A stretch of DNA of 64,000 bases. It comes from Streptomyces sp. NRRL F-5126. GTDB taxonomy: Bacteria > Actinomycetota > Actinomycetes > Streptomycetales > Streptomycetaceae. The DNA lies in assembly GCF_000721265.1 (NCBI RefSeq), contig NZ_JOFZ01000003.1, positions 124,001-188,000 on the forward strand, in the 5' to 3' direction. Both the position numbers and the translations under genes were made by a program. Positions 25,487 to 34,771 of the stretch are shown piece by piece (position 1 is the first letter of the stretch; each line of letters starts with the position of its first letter). The notes beneath the pieces were generated by a model, which worked only from the letters and a program-made list of their open reading frames with translations, did no database searches and was not told the DNA's origin.

Positions 25487-26566
25487 TCACTCGGTGTCGG
25501 GGGGCGGTGCGGTGCTGGCGCGGGCGACGAGCCGGGTGGGCACGAGCGTCGTTCCGGTCCCCGCCTCGTCACTGCGTATCTGTGCGAGGAGTTCTTCGAC
25601 GCAGCGACGTCCGACTTCGGAGAAGTCCTGGTGGATGGTCGTCAACGGCGGCAGGAAGGACGCGGCCTCCGGGAGGTCGTCGAACCCCACCACGCTGACC
25701 TCCCCAGGAACCGTGCGTCCTTGTTCATGCAGTGCGCGCAGGACGCCGAGGGCCATCTGGTCGTTGGCGACGAAGACAGCGGTGCAGCCCGGTTCCTGGG
25801 CGAGCCGCAGGCCGGCACGGTATCCGGAGTCCGCGGTCCAGTCGCCGCGGAGAGGTTCGGGGACCTCCCGCCGCCTGGACCTCAGCGCGGTGCGCCAGGC
25901 GTCGACCCGGCGCTCGGCGGAGTAGGAGTCGGCCGGTCCGGCGACGTGCCAGACAGTGTCGTGCCCGAGTTCCAGCAGATGCCGGACGGCGGCACGCGCG
26001 CCGCCGATCTGGTCGGTGTCGACGACGCGGTAGCGGTCGCCGGCGTTCGAGTCCGCGACGACGACGTGTGTGCGCGGCGGCAGCGTGACCGTGGAGGCGT
26101 CCAGCAGGTGGGCCTCCATGAGGATGATGACGCCGTCCACGGCAAGCTCCCCCATACGGGTGAAGGCGCCCCGGACGCTGTCCTGGGTCGGCACCGCGAC
26201 TGGCAGGAGGGTGATGGCGTATCCCTCTTGGGCGGCCGACGTGGCGATGGCCTCCAGCGTGCGCGTGTTACCGGTGGTGGAGATGTTGAACAGGATGACG
26301 CCGAGAGTGTGGAACCGGCCGCTCTTCAGAGCCCGGGCAGCGGAGTTCGGCCGGTAGCCGAGTTCCTTCATCGCGGCCAGTACCTGCGCCCGGGTGGTCT
26401 CCACCACGCCAGGAGAACCGTTCGAGACCCGAGAGACGGTCTGCGCGGAGACTCCGGCGAGTTTGGCCACATCCGTCATCGAGACGCTGCGGCGTCGCCC
26501 GGCGGGGGCTCTTCCGCCGCCTTTGGGCGACCCGGCCGCCTGATCGGCTGTTTCGCTGTCGGTCAC
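25487..26566 (-). CDS. LacI-family transcriptional repressor
   Basis: A 359-residue regulator. The helix-turn-helix MTDVAKLAGVSAQTVSRVSNG (about 30-49) is followed by the hinge helix YRPNSAARALKSGR, then a periplasmic-binding-protein-like sugar domain ending LTTIHQDFSEVGRR. A 28-residue Gly/Pro/Arg tail precedes the HTH; a start at the ATG just before the HTH is possible. It lies between the solute-binding protein and beta-galactosidase genes in the same direction. Two matching palindromes identify its probable targets. The inducer is probably the galactoside or a product. Confidence 0.93.
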   Translation of the reverse strand: MTDSETADQAAGSPKGGGRAPAGRRRSVSMTDVAKLAGVSAQTVSRVSNGSPGVVETTRAQVLAAMKELGYRPNSAARALKSGRFHTLGVILFNISTTGNTRTLEAIATSAAQEGYAITLLPVAVPTQDSVRGAFTRMGELAVDGVIILMEAHLLDASTVTLPPRTHVVVADSNAGDRYRVVDTDQIGGARAAVRHLLELGHDTVWHVAGPADSYSAERRVDAWRTALRSRRREVPEPLRGDWTADSGYRAGLRLAQEPGCTAVFVANDQMALGVLRALHEQGRTVPGEVSVVGFDDLPEAASFLPPLTTIHQDFSEVGRRCVEELLAQIRSDEAGTGTTLVPTRLVARASTAPPPDTE

Positions 26567-26718
26567 TTGCTTTCCTGCACCTTCACCCGCTGGCCCGGGG
26601 CCTGACGATGGCCGATGTCACAGTGTAGGGACGCTGCCGCGGATGGACCGTCGGTACGGCCCGCGCCGGTACGTGCCCGCCTGGTGCGGTGGGCCGCATC
26701 GGCCGGAAGCGGCATCCG

Positions 26719-28068
26719 TCACTTCACCTGGAATCCCTGTTCCTTGCCGTAGGCGATCGACTTGTCCTGCCACGTCTTCAGTGCCGAGGCCAGCGGTGTC
26801 CCCGAGGTGTACGCCTTGCCGACGGAGTCGTTGAACACGGAGTTGGCGTAGACCTGGTAAGGCAGGTAGGACCAGCCGGGCAGCACGTTCTTGGCGGACT
26901 GGGCGAAGATCTTGTTGGCCTGCTGGCCGCCGAAGTACGCAAACGCCTCGTTCTGGAACGAGGGAGAGTTCAGGTCCGCGGTGGTCGCGGGGAAGGCACC
27001 TCCCTTGATCCTGGCCCGGACGCCTGCGCCTTGGTCGGCGTACTGGACGAAGGCATAGGCGAGGTCCTTCTTGGTGCCGGCCTTCATCACCGCGAGCGAG
27101 CTGCCGCCGTTCTCCGCGCTGGCCCGGGAGCCGGAGTGCCACTGCGGCAGCGGTGCCACCCGCCAGTCGCCGGAGGCGTCCTTGACGCCGGAGGCGAAGT
27201 TGGCCGGCATCCAGGCTCCGGTGGCCAGTGTGGCGATGGTGCCGTCTCCCAGCCCCTTGTACCACTGGTCGCTCCAGCCGCTGATCGGGGAGACCAGGTG
27301 CTCGGAGATGAGCTGCTGCCAGACCTTGGTGTATGCGGCGGTGCCGGGGTCGGTGGCGAAGTCGACGGAGACGTCCGTGCCGTTGACCTTGTACGGCTTG
27401 CCGCCGGCCTGCCAGATCAGGCTGGTGGTCATGCCGGCATCACCGGTGTCGCTGGTGATGTACGCCTTCGGGTCGGCCTTGTGCAGCTTGCGTGCGTCGT
27501 CCAGGTACTGCTCCCAGGTGGTGGGCACCGGCAGCTTGTACTTGTCGAAGACCTTCTTGTTGTAGAACAGCGCCATCGGGCCGGAATCCATCGGCAGGGC
27601 GTAGACACCGCCGTTGATGTTCACCGAGTTCCACGGGCCGGTCGAGTACGTCTTCTTCAGGCTCTTCGCGCCGTAGCCGCTCAGGTCGGTGAGGGACTTC
27701 GACAGCGCGAACTGGCCGAGCGCGTAGTACTCGATCTGCGCGACGTCGGGGACGCCCTTACCGGCCTGGACGGCGTTCTGGAGTGCGGTGTACTGGTCGT
27801 TGCCAGTACCGGCGTTGACCAGGTTGACGTGCACCTTGGGGTACTTCTTCCGGAAGTCGGCGACCACCTGCTTGAGGGTGGGCTCCCATGCCCACACGGT
27901 GATCGAACCGCCCTTGGCCAAGGCCGACCGGACCTCCGAGGCGGACGTCTTGTCACCGCCGGATCCGGATCCGGAGCCTCCGGAGGAGCCGCAGGCGGCC
28001 AGGCCGAAGGAGGCCGCGCAGAGCACAGCCACGGCCCGGACACACCGGGAGAGTGTCGGGTTTCTCAT
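26719..28068 (-). CDS. Sugar ABC transporter solute-binding lipoprotein (CUT1)
   Basis: A 449-residue extracellular solute-binding protein of family 1. The signal peptide ends in the lipobox LAAC (about 24-27), then a Gly/Ser spacer and the mature domain starting ITVWAWEPTLKQVVADFRKKYP. YALPMDSGPMALFYNKKVFDK is the characteristic sugar-binding block. ATG with GGAG 8 nt upstream is preferred to a GTG three codons earlier. It is the third gene of the operon. No ATPase gene is present here, so a shared MsiK-type ATPase is likely, as is usual for Streptomyces CUT1 transporters. Confidence 0.93.
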   Translation of the reverse strand: MRNPTLSRCVRAVAVLCAASFGLAACGSSGGSGSGSGGDKTSASEVRSALAKGGSITVWAWEPTLKQVVADFRKKYPKVHVNLVNAGTGNDQYTALQNAVQAGKGVPDVAQIEYYALGQFALSKSLTDLSGYGAKSLKKTYSTGPWNSVNINGGVYALPMDSGPMALFYNKKVFDKYKLPVPTTWEQYLDDARKLHKADPKAYITSDTGDAGMTTSLIWQAGGKPYKVNGTDVSVDFATDPGTAAYTKVWQQLISEHLVSPISGWSDQWYKGLGDGTIATLATGAWMPANFASGVKDASGDWRVAPLPQWHSGSRASAENGGSSLAVMKAGTKKDLAYAFVQYADQGAGVRARIKGGAFPATTADLNSPSFQNEAFAYFGGQQANKIFAQSAKNVLPGWSYLPYQVYANSVFNDSVGKAYTSGTPLASALKTWQDKSIAYGKEQGFQVK

Positions 28069-28098
28069 GAGTCTCACTCCGTTGTGCGTGATGAGGGG

Positions 28099-29040
28099 TC
28101 ACTCCTTGACGCTTCCGGCCGCCAGGCCCGACTGCCAGTAGCGCTGCAGCAGCAGGAAGGCCGCGACGAGCGGGATGATCGTCAGCAGGGAGCCGGTGAT
28201 CACCAGGTTGAAGACGGGCCGGCCGCCGGCGGTCGCGGCCTGCTGGTTCCAGGAGTTCAGCCCGATGGTGAGCGGGTACCAGTGCGGGTTCTTGATCATG
28301 ATCAGTGGCAGGAAGTAGTTGTTCCACGTGGCGACCACGGTGAACAGCAGCACGGTGACGATGCCGGGGGCCAGCAGCGGCAAGGCGATCCGGAAGAAGG
28401 TGCGCAGTTCCCCGGAGCCGTCCACACGGGCGGCCTCCAGCAGTTCGTCGGGGATCGCCTCGGCGGCGAACACCCACATCAGGTAGAGGCCGAACGGGGA
28501 GATCAGCGAGGGGACGATGACCGCCCAAGGGGTGTCGGTCAGGCCGAGCTTGCTGAACATGAGGAACGTGGGCACTGCCAGCGCCGCGCCGGGCACCGCG
28601 ACGGCGCCGATCACGACGGCGAACACCGCACGCCTGCCCGGGAATGCGAACTTCGCCAGCCCGTAGCCGCCCAGGACCGCCAGGCACGTCGCTCCGCCGG
28701 CGCCGGCCACCACGTACAGCAGTGTGTTGAGCAGCCAGCGCAGGAAGATGTGGTGGTCGTGGACGATGGTCCGGTGGACGTTGTCCCACAGTGCGAAGTG
28801 GCCGCTGAACCACAGGCCGAAGGAGTCGAGCAGCTTCGGCTGTGTCTTGGTGGCGTTGATGAACAACCACGCCAGTGGGATCAGCGTGTACACCACCATC
28901 AGCGCGGTGAGCACAGTCAGGAGGATGCTGCGGCGCGGCCGGTCGGCGGAGTAGCCGCTCCGGCGCGGTGTGCGGCGCAGGGGGCGCACCGCGGACCGGG
29001 GCCGCTGGGGGCGTTCCGTCGTGGTGGTGTCGGTGGCCAC
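28099..29040 (-). CDS. Carbohydrate ABC transporter permease (MalG type)
   Basis: A 313-residue inner membrane protein with six membrane segments after a basic 35-residue cytoplasmic tail. The EAA loop that contacts the ATPase is EAARVDGSGELRTFFRIALPLLAPG (about 215-240). AAGGAG lies before the GTG start. The preceding permease stop overlaps its ribosome site, showing tight coupling. It pairs with the neighbouring permease to form the membrane channel for the solute-binding protein. Confidence 0.93.
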   Translation of the reverse strand: MATDTTTTERPQRPRSAVRPLRRTPRRSGYSADRPRRSILLTVLTALMVVYTLIPLAWLFINATKTQPKLLDSFGLWFSGHFALWDNVHRTIVHDHHIFLRWLLNTLLYVVAGAGGATCLAVLGGYGLAKFAFPGRRAVFAVVIGAVAVPGAALAVPTFLMFSKLGLTDTPWAVIVPSLISPFGLYLMWVFAAEAIPDELLEAARVDGSGELRTFFRIALPLLAPGIVTVLLFTVVATWNNYFLPLIMIKNPHWYPLTIGLNSWNQQAATAGGRPVFNLVITGSLLTIIPLVAAFLLLQRYWQSGLAAGSVKE

Positions 29041-29043
29041 GGC

Positions 29044-29979
29044 TCACTTCTCCTTGCGCATACCGCGCAGCTGGACGGCGTAGGCGACGATCATGGTGAC
29101 GATGCCCATGAGGATGGCGACCGTGGCGGCGTAGTTGTGCTGCCGGCCACCGAAGGACAGGGAATAGGTGTAGAGGTTCGGGGTGAAGTAAGTGGTGATC
29201 GCGTTCGGTGCGAGGCTCTTCAGGATGCTGGGTTCGTTGAACAGCTGGAAGCTGCCGATGATGGAGAACACGGTGGCGATCACCAGGGCGCCGCGGATCG
29301 CCGGGATCTTGATCGAGCGGATGATCCGCCACTGCCCGGCGCCGTCGATCTCCGCCGCCTCGTACAGCGCGGAGGGGATCACGCGCAGCGCGGCGTAGAA
29401 GATGAGCATGTTGTAGCCGACGAACTCCCAGGTGACGACGTTGCCGATGCTCACCAGCACCCAGTGCGGGCTCAGCGGGTCCGGGATCGAGGTGTGCAGG
29501 TGCTCGTTGATGCTCGCCACCAGGCCGAACCGCTTGCCGTACATGAAGCCCCACATGAGCGTGGCGACCACGGCCGGCACCGCGTAGGGCAGAAAGATCG
29601 AGATACGGAAGAAGTTGCGCCCGTACAGCCTCCCGCTGTCCAGCGCCAGTGCCGCGAGCAGAGCGATCCCGAGCATGACCGGCACCTGGACCACCAGGAA
29701 CAGTCCGACGCGGCCAAGGCCCGACCAGAACTCATGGTCGTGCAGCGCCTGCAAATAGTTGTCAAGACCGACGAAGTGGTTGCCGCCGATCAACTGGTCC
29801 CGGTACAGACTCAGGTAGATCGAGTAGCCGATCGGCGCGAGGAAGACCAGCGCGAAGACGACGGCGAACGGGGCGACGAACCCCCAGCCGATCCAGCGCC
29901 TGCTCCGCCCGGGTCCCCTCGGGCGGGAACGGGCGGAAACGGCTCCCCTCCCTCCTGCGGCGGGTGCGCCAGTGGCCAT
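29044..29979 (-). CDS. Carbohydrate ABC transporter permease (MalF type)
   Basis: A 311-residue permease with six membrane segments (first at about 31-52, WIGWGFVAPFAVVFALVFLA). The EAA loop reads EAAEIDGAGQWRIIRSIKIPAI (about 220-241). The ATG is chosen because AGAGGATG lies just upstream and the preceding sequence is the operator region. It is the first gene of the five-gene unit permease-permease-binding protein-LacI-beta-galactosidase. Confidence 0.93.
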   Translation of the reverse strand: MATGAPAAGGRGAVSARSRPRGPGRSRRWIGWGFVAPFAVVFALVFLAPIGYSIYLSLYRDQLIGGNHFVGLDNYLQALHDHEFWSGLGRVGLFLVVQVPVMLGIALLAALALDSGRLYGRNFFRISIFLPYAVPAVVATLMWGFMYGKRFGLVASINEHLHTSIPDPLSPHWVLVSIGNVVTWEFVGYNMLIFYAALRVIPSALYEAAEIDGAGQWRIIRSIKIPAIRGALVIATVFSIIGSFQLFNEPSILKSLAPNAITTYFTPNLYTYSLSFGGRQHNYAATVAILMGIVTMIVAYAVQLRGMRKEK

Positions 29980-30030
29980 GTTGCATCCTCTGAAGTCGTC
30001 AGGCGGACGATCATTTCCGTCGCCGCCCGC

Positions 30031-30050
30031 CGATGGTTGCGCAACCATCG
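30031..30050 (-). promoter_or_regulatory. Perfect 20-bp LacI operator in the transporter operon promoter
   Basis: CGATGGTTGCGCAACCATCG is a perfect 20-bp palindrome with the central CG of LacI-family sites. On the minus strand TTGTCA (30057-30062) precedes it by 6 nt as a candidate -35, which would put the operator over the spacer and -10. The first permease ATG is about 50 nt downstream. Confidence 0.85.
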
Positions 30051-30124
30051 CCTCTCTGACAAGACTTCGGACACACCAAGATGTCGTCAATCCGTGTGCG
30101 GAGGGCGCCGGCGCGTAAGGCGGC

Positions 30125-30325
30125 TCACCCGGCCCCGCCGAGGTCGATCGCGCTCGCCGGGCACACGCCGGCGGATTCCCGCACGGCGGCATGCCGGTCC
30201 GCCGGGGGCTCGGCGTCCAGCAGAACGACGATGCCGTCTTCGTCACGCTGGTCGAAGACCTCGGGCGCGATCAGCACACACTGACCGGCACCGCAGCACT
30301 TTTCCTGATCGACAGTGACCTTCAT
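30125..30325 (-). CDS. Small [3Fe-4S] ferredoxin
   Basis: A 66-residue ferredoxin of the kind that feeds electrons to actinobacterial P450s. Cys10, Cys16 and Cys55-Pro form the C-x5-C...C-P pattern of [3Fe-4S] proteins; the usual fourth ligand position holds Ala13. An extra Cys11 adjoins the first. The ATG overlaps the TetR stop by 4 nt. It is the third gene of the P450-TetR-ferredoxin operon and so should serve that P450. Confidence 0.93.
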   Translation of the reverse strand: MKVTVDQEKCCGAGQCVLIAPEVFDQRDEDGIVVLLDAEPPADRHAAVRESAGVCPASAIDLGGAG

Positions 30326-31002
30326 GCTCGGTTGCTCCGCCCTCGCGTCCCTGATGTGGTGGTCGGTGCGCTCAGCAGGCCGACGATCGCGTCGGTGAGC
30401 TCATCGGCGGTCGCGTCCCACGAGCCGTGCAGCGGGGCGGAGCCCTCCGCCAGGGCGCGCTCCCGCTCCGCGCAGGTGTGGATGAGTACGTTCCTGGCCA
30501 TGGCGCCGCGCGCCACGCGGACGTGCCGCGGCAGGTGTTCGAGGCAAGCGCCGAGACCGCCGAGGATGCGGGCGAGGTAGGGACGGGCCACCGCTTCCTC
30601 GGAGATCATCAGGCGCATCGTGGGGTCGGTCATCACCTGGGCCGAGAAACGCGCGTTCCACGACGGCACCCCGAGGGAGGCGAGGTGCTCGGTGGCCGGG
30701 CGGACCAGGCACCCCGCCCAGTCCCGGATGCCGGTGCTCCCCTCGACCAGGGACAGGTGCCGTCGCCGCAGGAGTTCGGCCTGCTCACCGTGGCGTTCCA
30801 TGATCACCCGTACCAGCTCGGTCCTGCTGCCGAAGTGGTAGCTGACGGCCGTGACGTTCCGCTGGCCCGCAGCCTCGGCGATCCCCCGGCTGGAGACGTT
30901 GGACAGGCCGTGCTCCGCGAACAGCCGCTCCGCCGTCTCCATGATCGCCGCCCGGGTCCCTGCCGTGCGGTCGGTGAGGGAAGGCCTCGTGGCGTTCACC
31001 AT
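30322..31002 (-). CDS. TetR-family transcriptional regulator
   Basis: A 226-residue repressor. The N-terminal HTH occupies about residues 15-62: RAAIMETAERLFAEHGLSNVSSRGIAEAAGQRN followed by VSYHFGSRTELV. The C-terminal domain resembles the PsrA/TetR_C_17-like branch with ARPYLARILGGL. It is placed between the P450 and ferredoxin genes, overlapping both, which suggests feedback control of the electron-transfer set. A palindrome upstream of the P450, shared with the divergent exporter, is its likely target. The ligand is unknown. Confidence 0.92.
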   Translation of the reverse strand: MVNATRPSLTDRTAGTRAAIMETAERLFAEHGLSNVSSRGIAEAAGQRNVTAVSYHFGSRTELVRVIMERHGEQAELLRRRHLSLVEGSTGIRDWAGCLVRPATEHLASLGVPSWNARFSAQVMTDPTMRLMISEEAVARPYLARILGGLGACLEHLPRHVRVARGAMARNVLIHTCAERERALAEGSAPLHGSWDATADELTDAIVGLLSAPTTTSGTRGRSNRA

Positions 31003-32213
31003 GTCACCGGCAGTTCGCGCAGCGGTGCGGTGAGCAGGCCCTCGTGGGCCCGCAACTCCTCGGTGCCGACAGCGAGATCAAGGGCGGGCAGGCGCTTCAG
31101 CAGGACGCTCAGCGCCGCCTGCATCTCGGTGCGCGCCAGCGGCTGCCCCAGGCAGGAATGCGGGCCCGCACCGAATGCGAGGTGCGGGTTGGGCGTGCGT
31201 CCGAGATCCATCTCGTGCGCGTACTCCCAAGCGCGCTCATCACGGTTGGCAGCGGTCATCGCGCACACGACGGTGGTACCTGCGGCCACCGTGCCGCCCG
31301 GAAGCTCCACGTCCTCGTCGGCGTAGCGCAGCATGCCGAAGTTCGCGCCGTTCGGGTCGAAGCGCAGGCTCTCCTCGACCGCCAGGCGGACCAGTGCCGG
31401 TTCGGCGAGCAGCCGCTCCCAGCGCCTGCGGTCGGACAGCAGGTGCGCCACCATCAGCCCGATGAAACCGGCGGTGGTCTCGTGCCCCGCAAGCAGCAGC
31501 GCCTGACCCGTGGCCACGAGAGCGTCCTGAGGCATCGGCTCGCCCTCGCCGTGCGCACCGGTCATCAGGAGGCTGAGCAGGTCGTCGCCCGGGGCCGCGC
31601 GTTCGGTCTCGATGAGCCCGGACATGTACGCCGCGAACTCCCGGTGCGCCTCGGCCATTTCGTCCTTGGTGTACCGAGTGGTGTTCAGGAAGGCGTCGGA
31701 CCAGGCCTTGAAACGGTCCCGATCGCTCTCCGGCACGCCGAGCATGCGGCAGATGACGTACACCGGCAGCGGGAACGCCAGCCCCGTGACCAGGTCGGCG
31801 GGACGCCCGCTCCCCACCATGCGGTCGATGAGCTGCTCGGCCATGGCCTCCATGTCCGGTCTCAGGGCGGACATCCGCCTCGCGGTGAACCACCTGCCGA
31901 CCATCCGCCGCCAGCGCTCGTGTCCCTGGTCGTTGAGCGTCCGCGCCATCGGGCTGTTGAAGACGCCCTCCGAGTCCCCCGCCGACACCCGCGCCGCGTC
32001 CGGCCGGGTCAGCCCTTCACGGCTGAAACGCGGGTCGGAAAGCGCCTTCCGCACGTCCTCGTAACGGCTGACCAGCACTGCCGCATCGCCGCTCGGCAGA
32101 CTGACCCGCGCCACGGGACATTTCTGACGCAGTTCAGACCACTCGGTGGCCGGCTCCAAGGGCGACGGGGCCCTGAACGGGTACGGCTTCGCATCATCGC
32201 TCACGAGGCTCAC
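30996..32213 (-). CDS. Cytochrome P450 (CYP105-like soluble class I)
   Basis: A 405-residue cytosolic P450. Motifs: I-helix AGHETTAG (about 238-245), K-helix EESLR (about 275-279), and the haem loop FGAGPHSCLGQPLA with the Cys ligand at about 348. The GTG start is preferred over an ATG ten codons earlier because GGAGG sits 6 nt before it. It heads an operon with a TetR regulator and ferredoxin. The substrate cannot be read from sequence; a xenobiotic or fatty compound would fit the co-regulated exporter. Confidence 0.92.
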   Translation of the reverse strand: MSLVSDDAKPYPFRAPSPLEPATEWSELRQKCPVARVSLPSGDAAVLVSRYEDVRKALSDPRFSREGLTRPDAARVSAGDSEGVFNSPMARTLNDQGHERWRRMVGRWFTARRMSALRPDMEAMAEQLIDRMVGSGRPADLVTGLAFPLPVYVICRMLGVPESDRDRFKAWSDAFLNTTRYTKDEMAEAHREFAAYMSGLIETERAAPGDDLLSLLMTGAHGEGEPMPQDALVATGQALLLAGHETTAGFIGLMVAHLLSDRRRWERLLAEPALVRLAVEESLRFDPNGANFGMLRYADEDVELPGGTVAAGTTVVCAMTAANRDERAWEYAHEMDLGRTPNPHLAFGAGPHSCLGQPLARTEMQAALSVLLKRLPALDLAVGTEELRAHEGLLTAPLRELPVTW

Positions 32214-32282
32214 TCGATGCCTCCACTGGTCGCTCCGGACCAAGGGATCGTTCTCGTCCAGCAGTGAATACCCGGCTGCGAG

Positions 32283-32300
32283 TTAAGTCAATCGACTGAA
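32283..32300. promoter_or_regulatory. Candidate TetR operator between P450 and MMPL genes
   Basis: TTAAGTC-AATC-GACTGAA is an inverted repeat with six of seven arm positions paired. It lies in the divergent promoter region and overlaps TTGACT, a possible minus-strand -35 for the P450 operon. Its AT richness stands out here. The TetR regulator in the P450 operon is the obvious candidate to bind it. Confidence 0.55.
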
Positions 32301-32498
32301 TTACGTCACCGGGCTGGGCGGCGAGCCCCGACGTGCTGACCACCACCTGTGAGCTGCTCGGCCGGGCTCGTCTACCGCGATCGCAGCAGCGGAAAGCTCC
32401 TGCGATCGCCCAACGACGAGAGATCGCGGCGGTGCGAGCGTGAGAGTGGGCCGGGATCGTCGGCCCGATCATGTGGCGCACCCTCGAAAGGCTCGTCG

Positions 32499-34694
32499 AT
32501 GTCCTCTCTCGCCCGCTGGTGCCACCGGCACCGGTTCGCCGTCGTCCTGGTCTGGGTCGCCCTCCTGATCGGCCTCGGGGCCGGGGCCAGTGCGGCCGGC
32601 AGCGCGTTCGGCTCCGGCCCGGCCTCGCAGAACACCGACTCGGCCAGGGCCGCGGCCCTGCTCCAGCACGCCTCCCGCGGTGCGTCGGGCAAGAGCGGCC
32701 GGGTCGTCTGGCAGGTGGAAGGCGGCCCCAAGGTCACCGGACCCGCGGTCCAGCGGGTGACGAGCGACGCGCTGGGGCGCATCGCTCACGCCCCGGGTGT
32801 CGCCTCCGTGTCGAGTCCCTACACGAGCAGCGGCAAGGCGCAGGTCAGCAAGGATGGCAGGACGGCGTACGCGACGGTCGCGTTCGGCCGTGGCGCGACG
32901 GACGCGCAGATCGAGCACGTCAAGGAACTGGCGACGGCGCCGGCGTCGGCCAGGCTGCACGTGGCGCTGAACGGGCAGGCGTTCACGGTGAATCCGAAGC
33001 CGAACGCCGTCGCCGACGCCATGGGCATCGTCCTGGCCTTCGTCGTGCTGCTGCTCGCCTTCCGGGCGGTGTGGGTGGCGGTGCTGCCCATCATCACGGC
33101 TGTCGTGGGCGTCGGCACCTCCGCGATCGCGGTGATGCTGCTGAGCCACCTCATCACGCTCTCCGACACCACGCTGACCCTCGGTTCGCTGATCGGTCTC
33201 GGCGTGGGCATCGACTACGCCCTGTTCATCGTCAACCGGCACCGCGCCAACCTGACGGCGGGTATGGGCGTGGCCGAGTCGATCGCCACGTCGCTCAACA
33301 CCTCCGGCCGTGCCGTGGTCTTCGCCGGACTGACGGTGGTCATCGCCCTGCTCGGCATGCTCACACTGAACATCGGCATCATCAACGGCATGGCCATCGG
33401 TGCGGCCGTCACCGTCGTCCTGACCGTGCTGGCCGCCCTCACCCTGCTGCCCGCACTGCTCGGAATGATCGGGCCACGGGTCCTCGGCCGCCGCCGGCGC
33501 CGTGCGCTCGCCGGGCACGCGGACAGTCCTGCCGCCAAGACTGGCCTGTGGGCCAGGTGGGCAGGGCGGGTACAGGCCCGGCCCAGGGCCGTCAGCATGA
33601 TCGCGCTCGTCGTGCTGGCGGCGCTCGCCTTCCCGACGCTGTCGCTGCGCCTCGGCGCCTCCGACGACGGGAACCTCCCCACCACGTCGACGAACCGCCA
33701 GGCGTACGACATGATCGCGGAAGGTTTCGGGCCCGGGTTCAACGGCCCGCTCGTCCTCGCCGCCCAGGCCCCCAGCGCCGCCGGCAAGACGGCCGAGGCG
33801 CGACTCGTCACGGCGCTGCGTCAGGTCGACGGCGTCGCCAGTGCCGGCGCGGCGCCCATGGAGAAGGGCCAGTCGGTCGGTGTGATCACCGTTGTCCCGG
33901 CGACCTCCCCGCAGTCCGCGGCCACCTCCGACCTGATCGGCCACCTGCGTGACGACGTGATCCCGAAGGCGGAACAGGGCACGTCGCTGAAGGTGTACGT
34001 CGGCGGCACCACGGCGAGCAATGACGACTTCGCGTCAGTGCTGATGAGCAAGCTGCCATTGTTCGTGGTGCTGATCGCGGCACTCGGTTTCCTCCTGCTG
34101 ACCGTCGCATTCCGCAGCCTGCTCATCCCGGCCGTGGGCGCCGTACTGAACATCCTCAGCATCGGGGTGGCCTTCGGCGCGATCGTCGTCGTCTTCCAGT
34201 ACGGTTTCGGTGCTTCCCTCCTCGGGCTCGGCGCCGCTGGTCCGATCGAGTCATTCGTGCCGACGCTGGTCGTCGGGATCATGTTCGGTCTGTCCATGGA
34301 CTACCAGGTCTTCCTCGTCAGCCGGATGCGTGAGGAATGGGCCCGCACCCGGGACAGCCACCGGGCCGTGCGGGTCGGCCAGGCCGAGACCGGCAAGGTC
34401 ATCGCGGTGGCCGCCGCCATCATGTTCTGCGTGTTCGGTTCTTTCGTCTTCGGCGGAATGCGGGTGATCTCCGAATTCGGCCTCAGCCTCGCCGTGGCCA
34501 TCGCCCTCGACGCCCTGCTGATCCGCATGGCCCTCGTCCCCGCGCTCATGCACCTGTGCGGACGGGCGAACTGGTGGCTGCCGCGGCGGCTGGACAGGGT
34601 GCTGCCGCTGGTGTCCGTGGAAGGAACGCCGGACGAGCCGGCACACCTGCCGCACCCGGTGCGGGAGCCGCAGCCCACAGGACTGCCCGACTGA
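32499..34694 (+). CDS. MMPL-family (RND superfamily) exporter
   Basis: A 731-residue membrane protein with twelve predicted membrane helices in the two-fold RND layout: one helix, a soluble domain (about 35-165), five helices, then the same again after a loop near 345-375. LGVGIDYALFIVNRHR (about 235-250) and FGLSMDYQVFLVSRMREEW (about 595-613) are the paired MMPL motifs, with the proton-relay Asp in each. AAAGG precedes the ATG. It is divergent from the P450 operon and upstream of a two-component system. Such proteins export lipids or toxic compounds. Confidence 0.92.
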   Translation: MSSLARWCHRHRFAVVLVWVALLIGLGAGASAAGSAFGSGPASQNTDSARAAALLQHASRGASGKSGRVVWQVEGGPKVTGPAVQRVTSDALGRIAHAPGVASVSSPYTSSGKAQVSKDGRTAYATVAFGRGATDAQIEHVKELATAPASARLHVALNGQAFTVNPKPNAVADAMGIVLAFVVLLLAFRAVWVAVLPIITAVVGVGTSAIAVMLLSHLITLSDTTLTLGSLIGLGVGIDYALFIVNRHRANLTAGMGVAESIATSLNTSGRAVVFAGLTVVIALLGMLTLNIGIINGMAIGAAVTVVLTVLAALTLLPALLGMIGPRVLGRRRRRALAGHADSPAAKTGLWARWAGRVQARPRAVSMIALVVLAALAFPTLSLRLGASDDGNLPTTSTNRQAYDMIAEGFGPGFNGPLVLAAQAPSAAGKTAEARLVTALRQVDGVASAGAAPMEKGQSVGVITVVPATSPQSAATSDLIGHLRDDVIPKAEQGTSLKVYVGGTTASNDDFASVLMSKLPLFVVLIAALGFLLLTVAFRSLLIPAVGAVLNILSIGVAFGAIVVVFQYGFGASLLGLGAAGPIESFVPTLVVGIMFGLSMDYQVFLVSRMREEWARTRDSHRAVRVGQAETGKVIAVAAAIMFCVFGSFVFGGMRVISEFGLSLAVAIALDALLIRMALVPALMHLCGRANWWLPRRLDRVLPLVSVEGTPDEPAHLPHPVREPQPTGLPD

Positions 34695-34771
34695 GAGCGG
34701 CGCGCACACGGGCAGCGACAGGCCGGGGAGGGTCCGGTACGCCACAGGCGCGCCCTCCGTACATTGGGGAG

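Noticed and set aside
26689..30318. Plus-strand open frame of more than 1,200 codons
   Set aside because: It runs opposite the sugar ABC operon and has the Arg/Gly/Asp/Val-rich composition of an antisense shadow in high-GC DNA, with no domain and no ribosome site.
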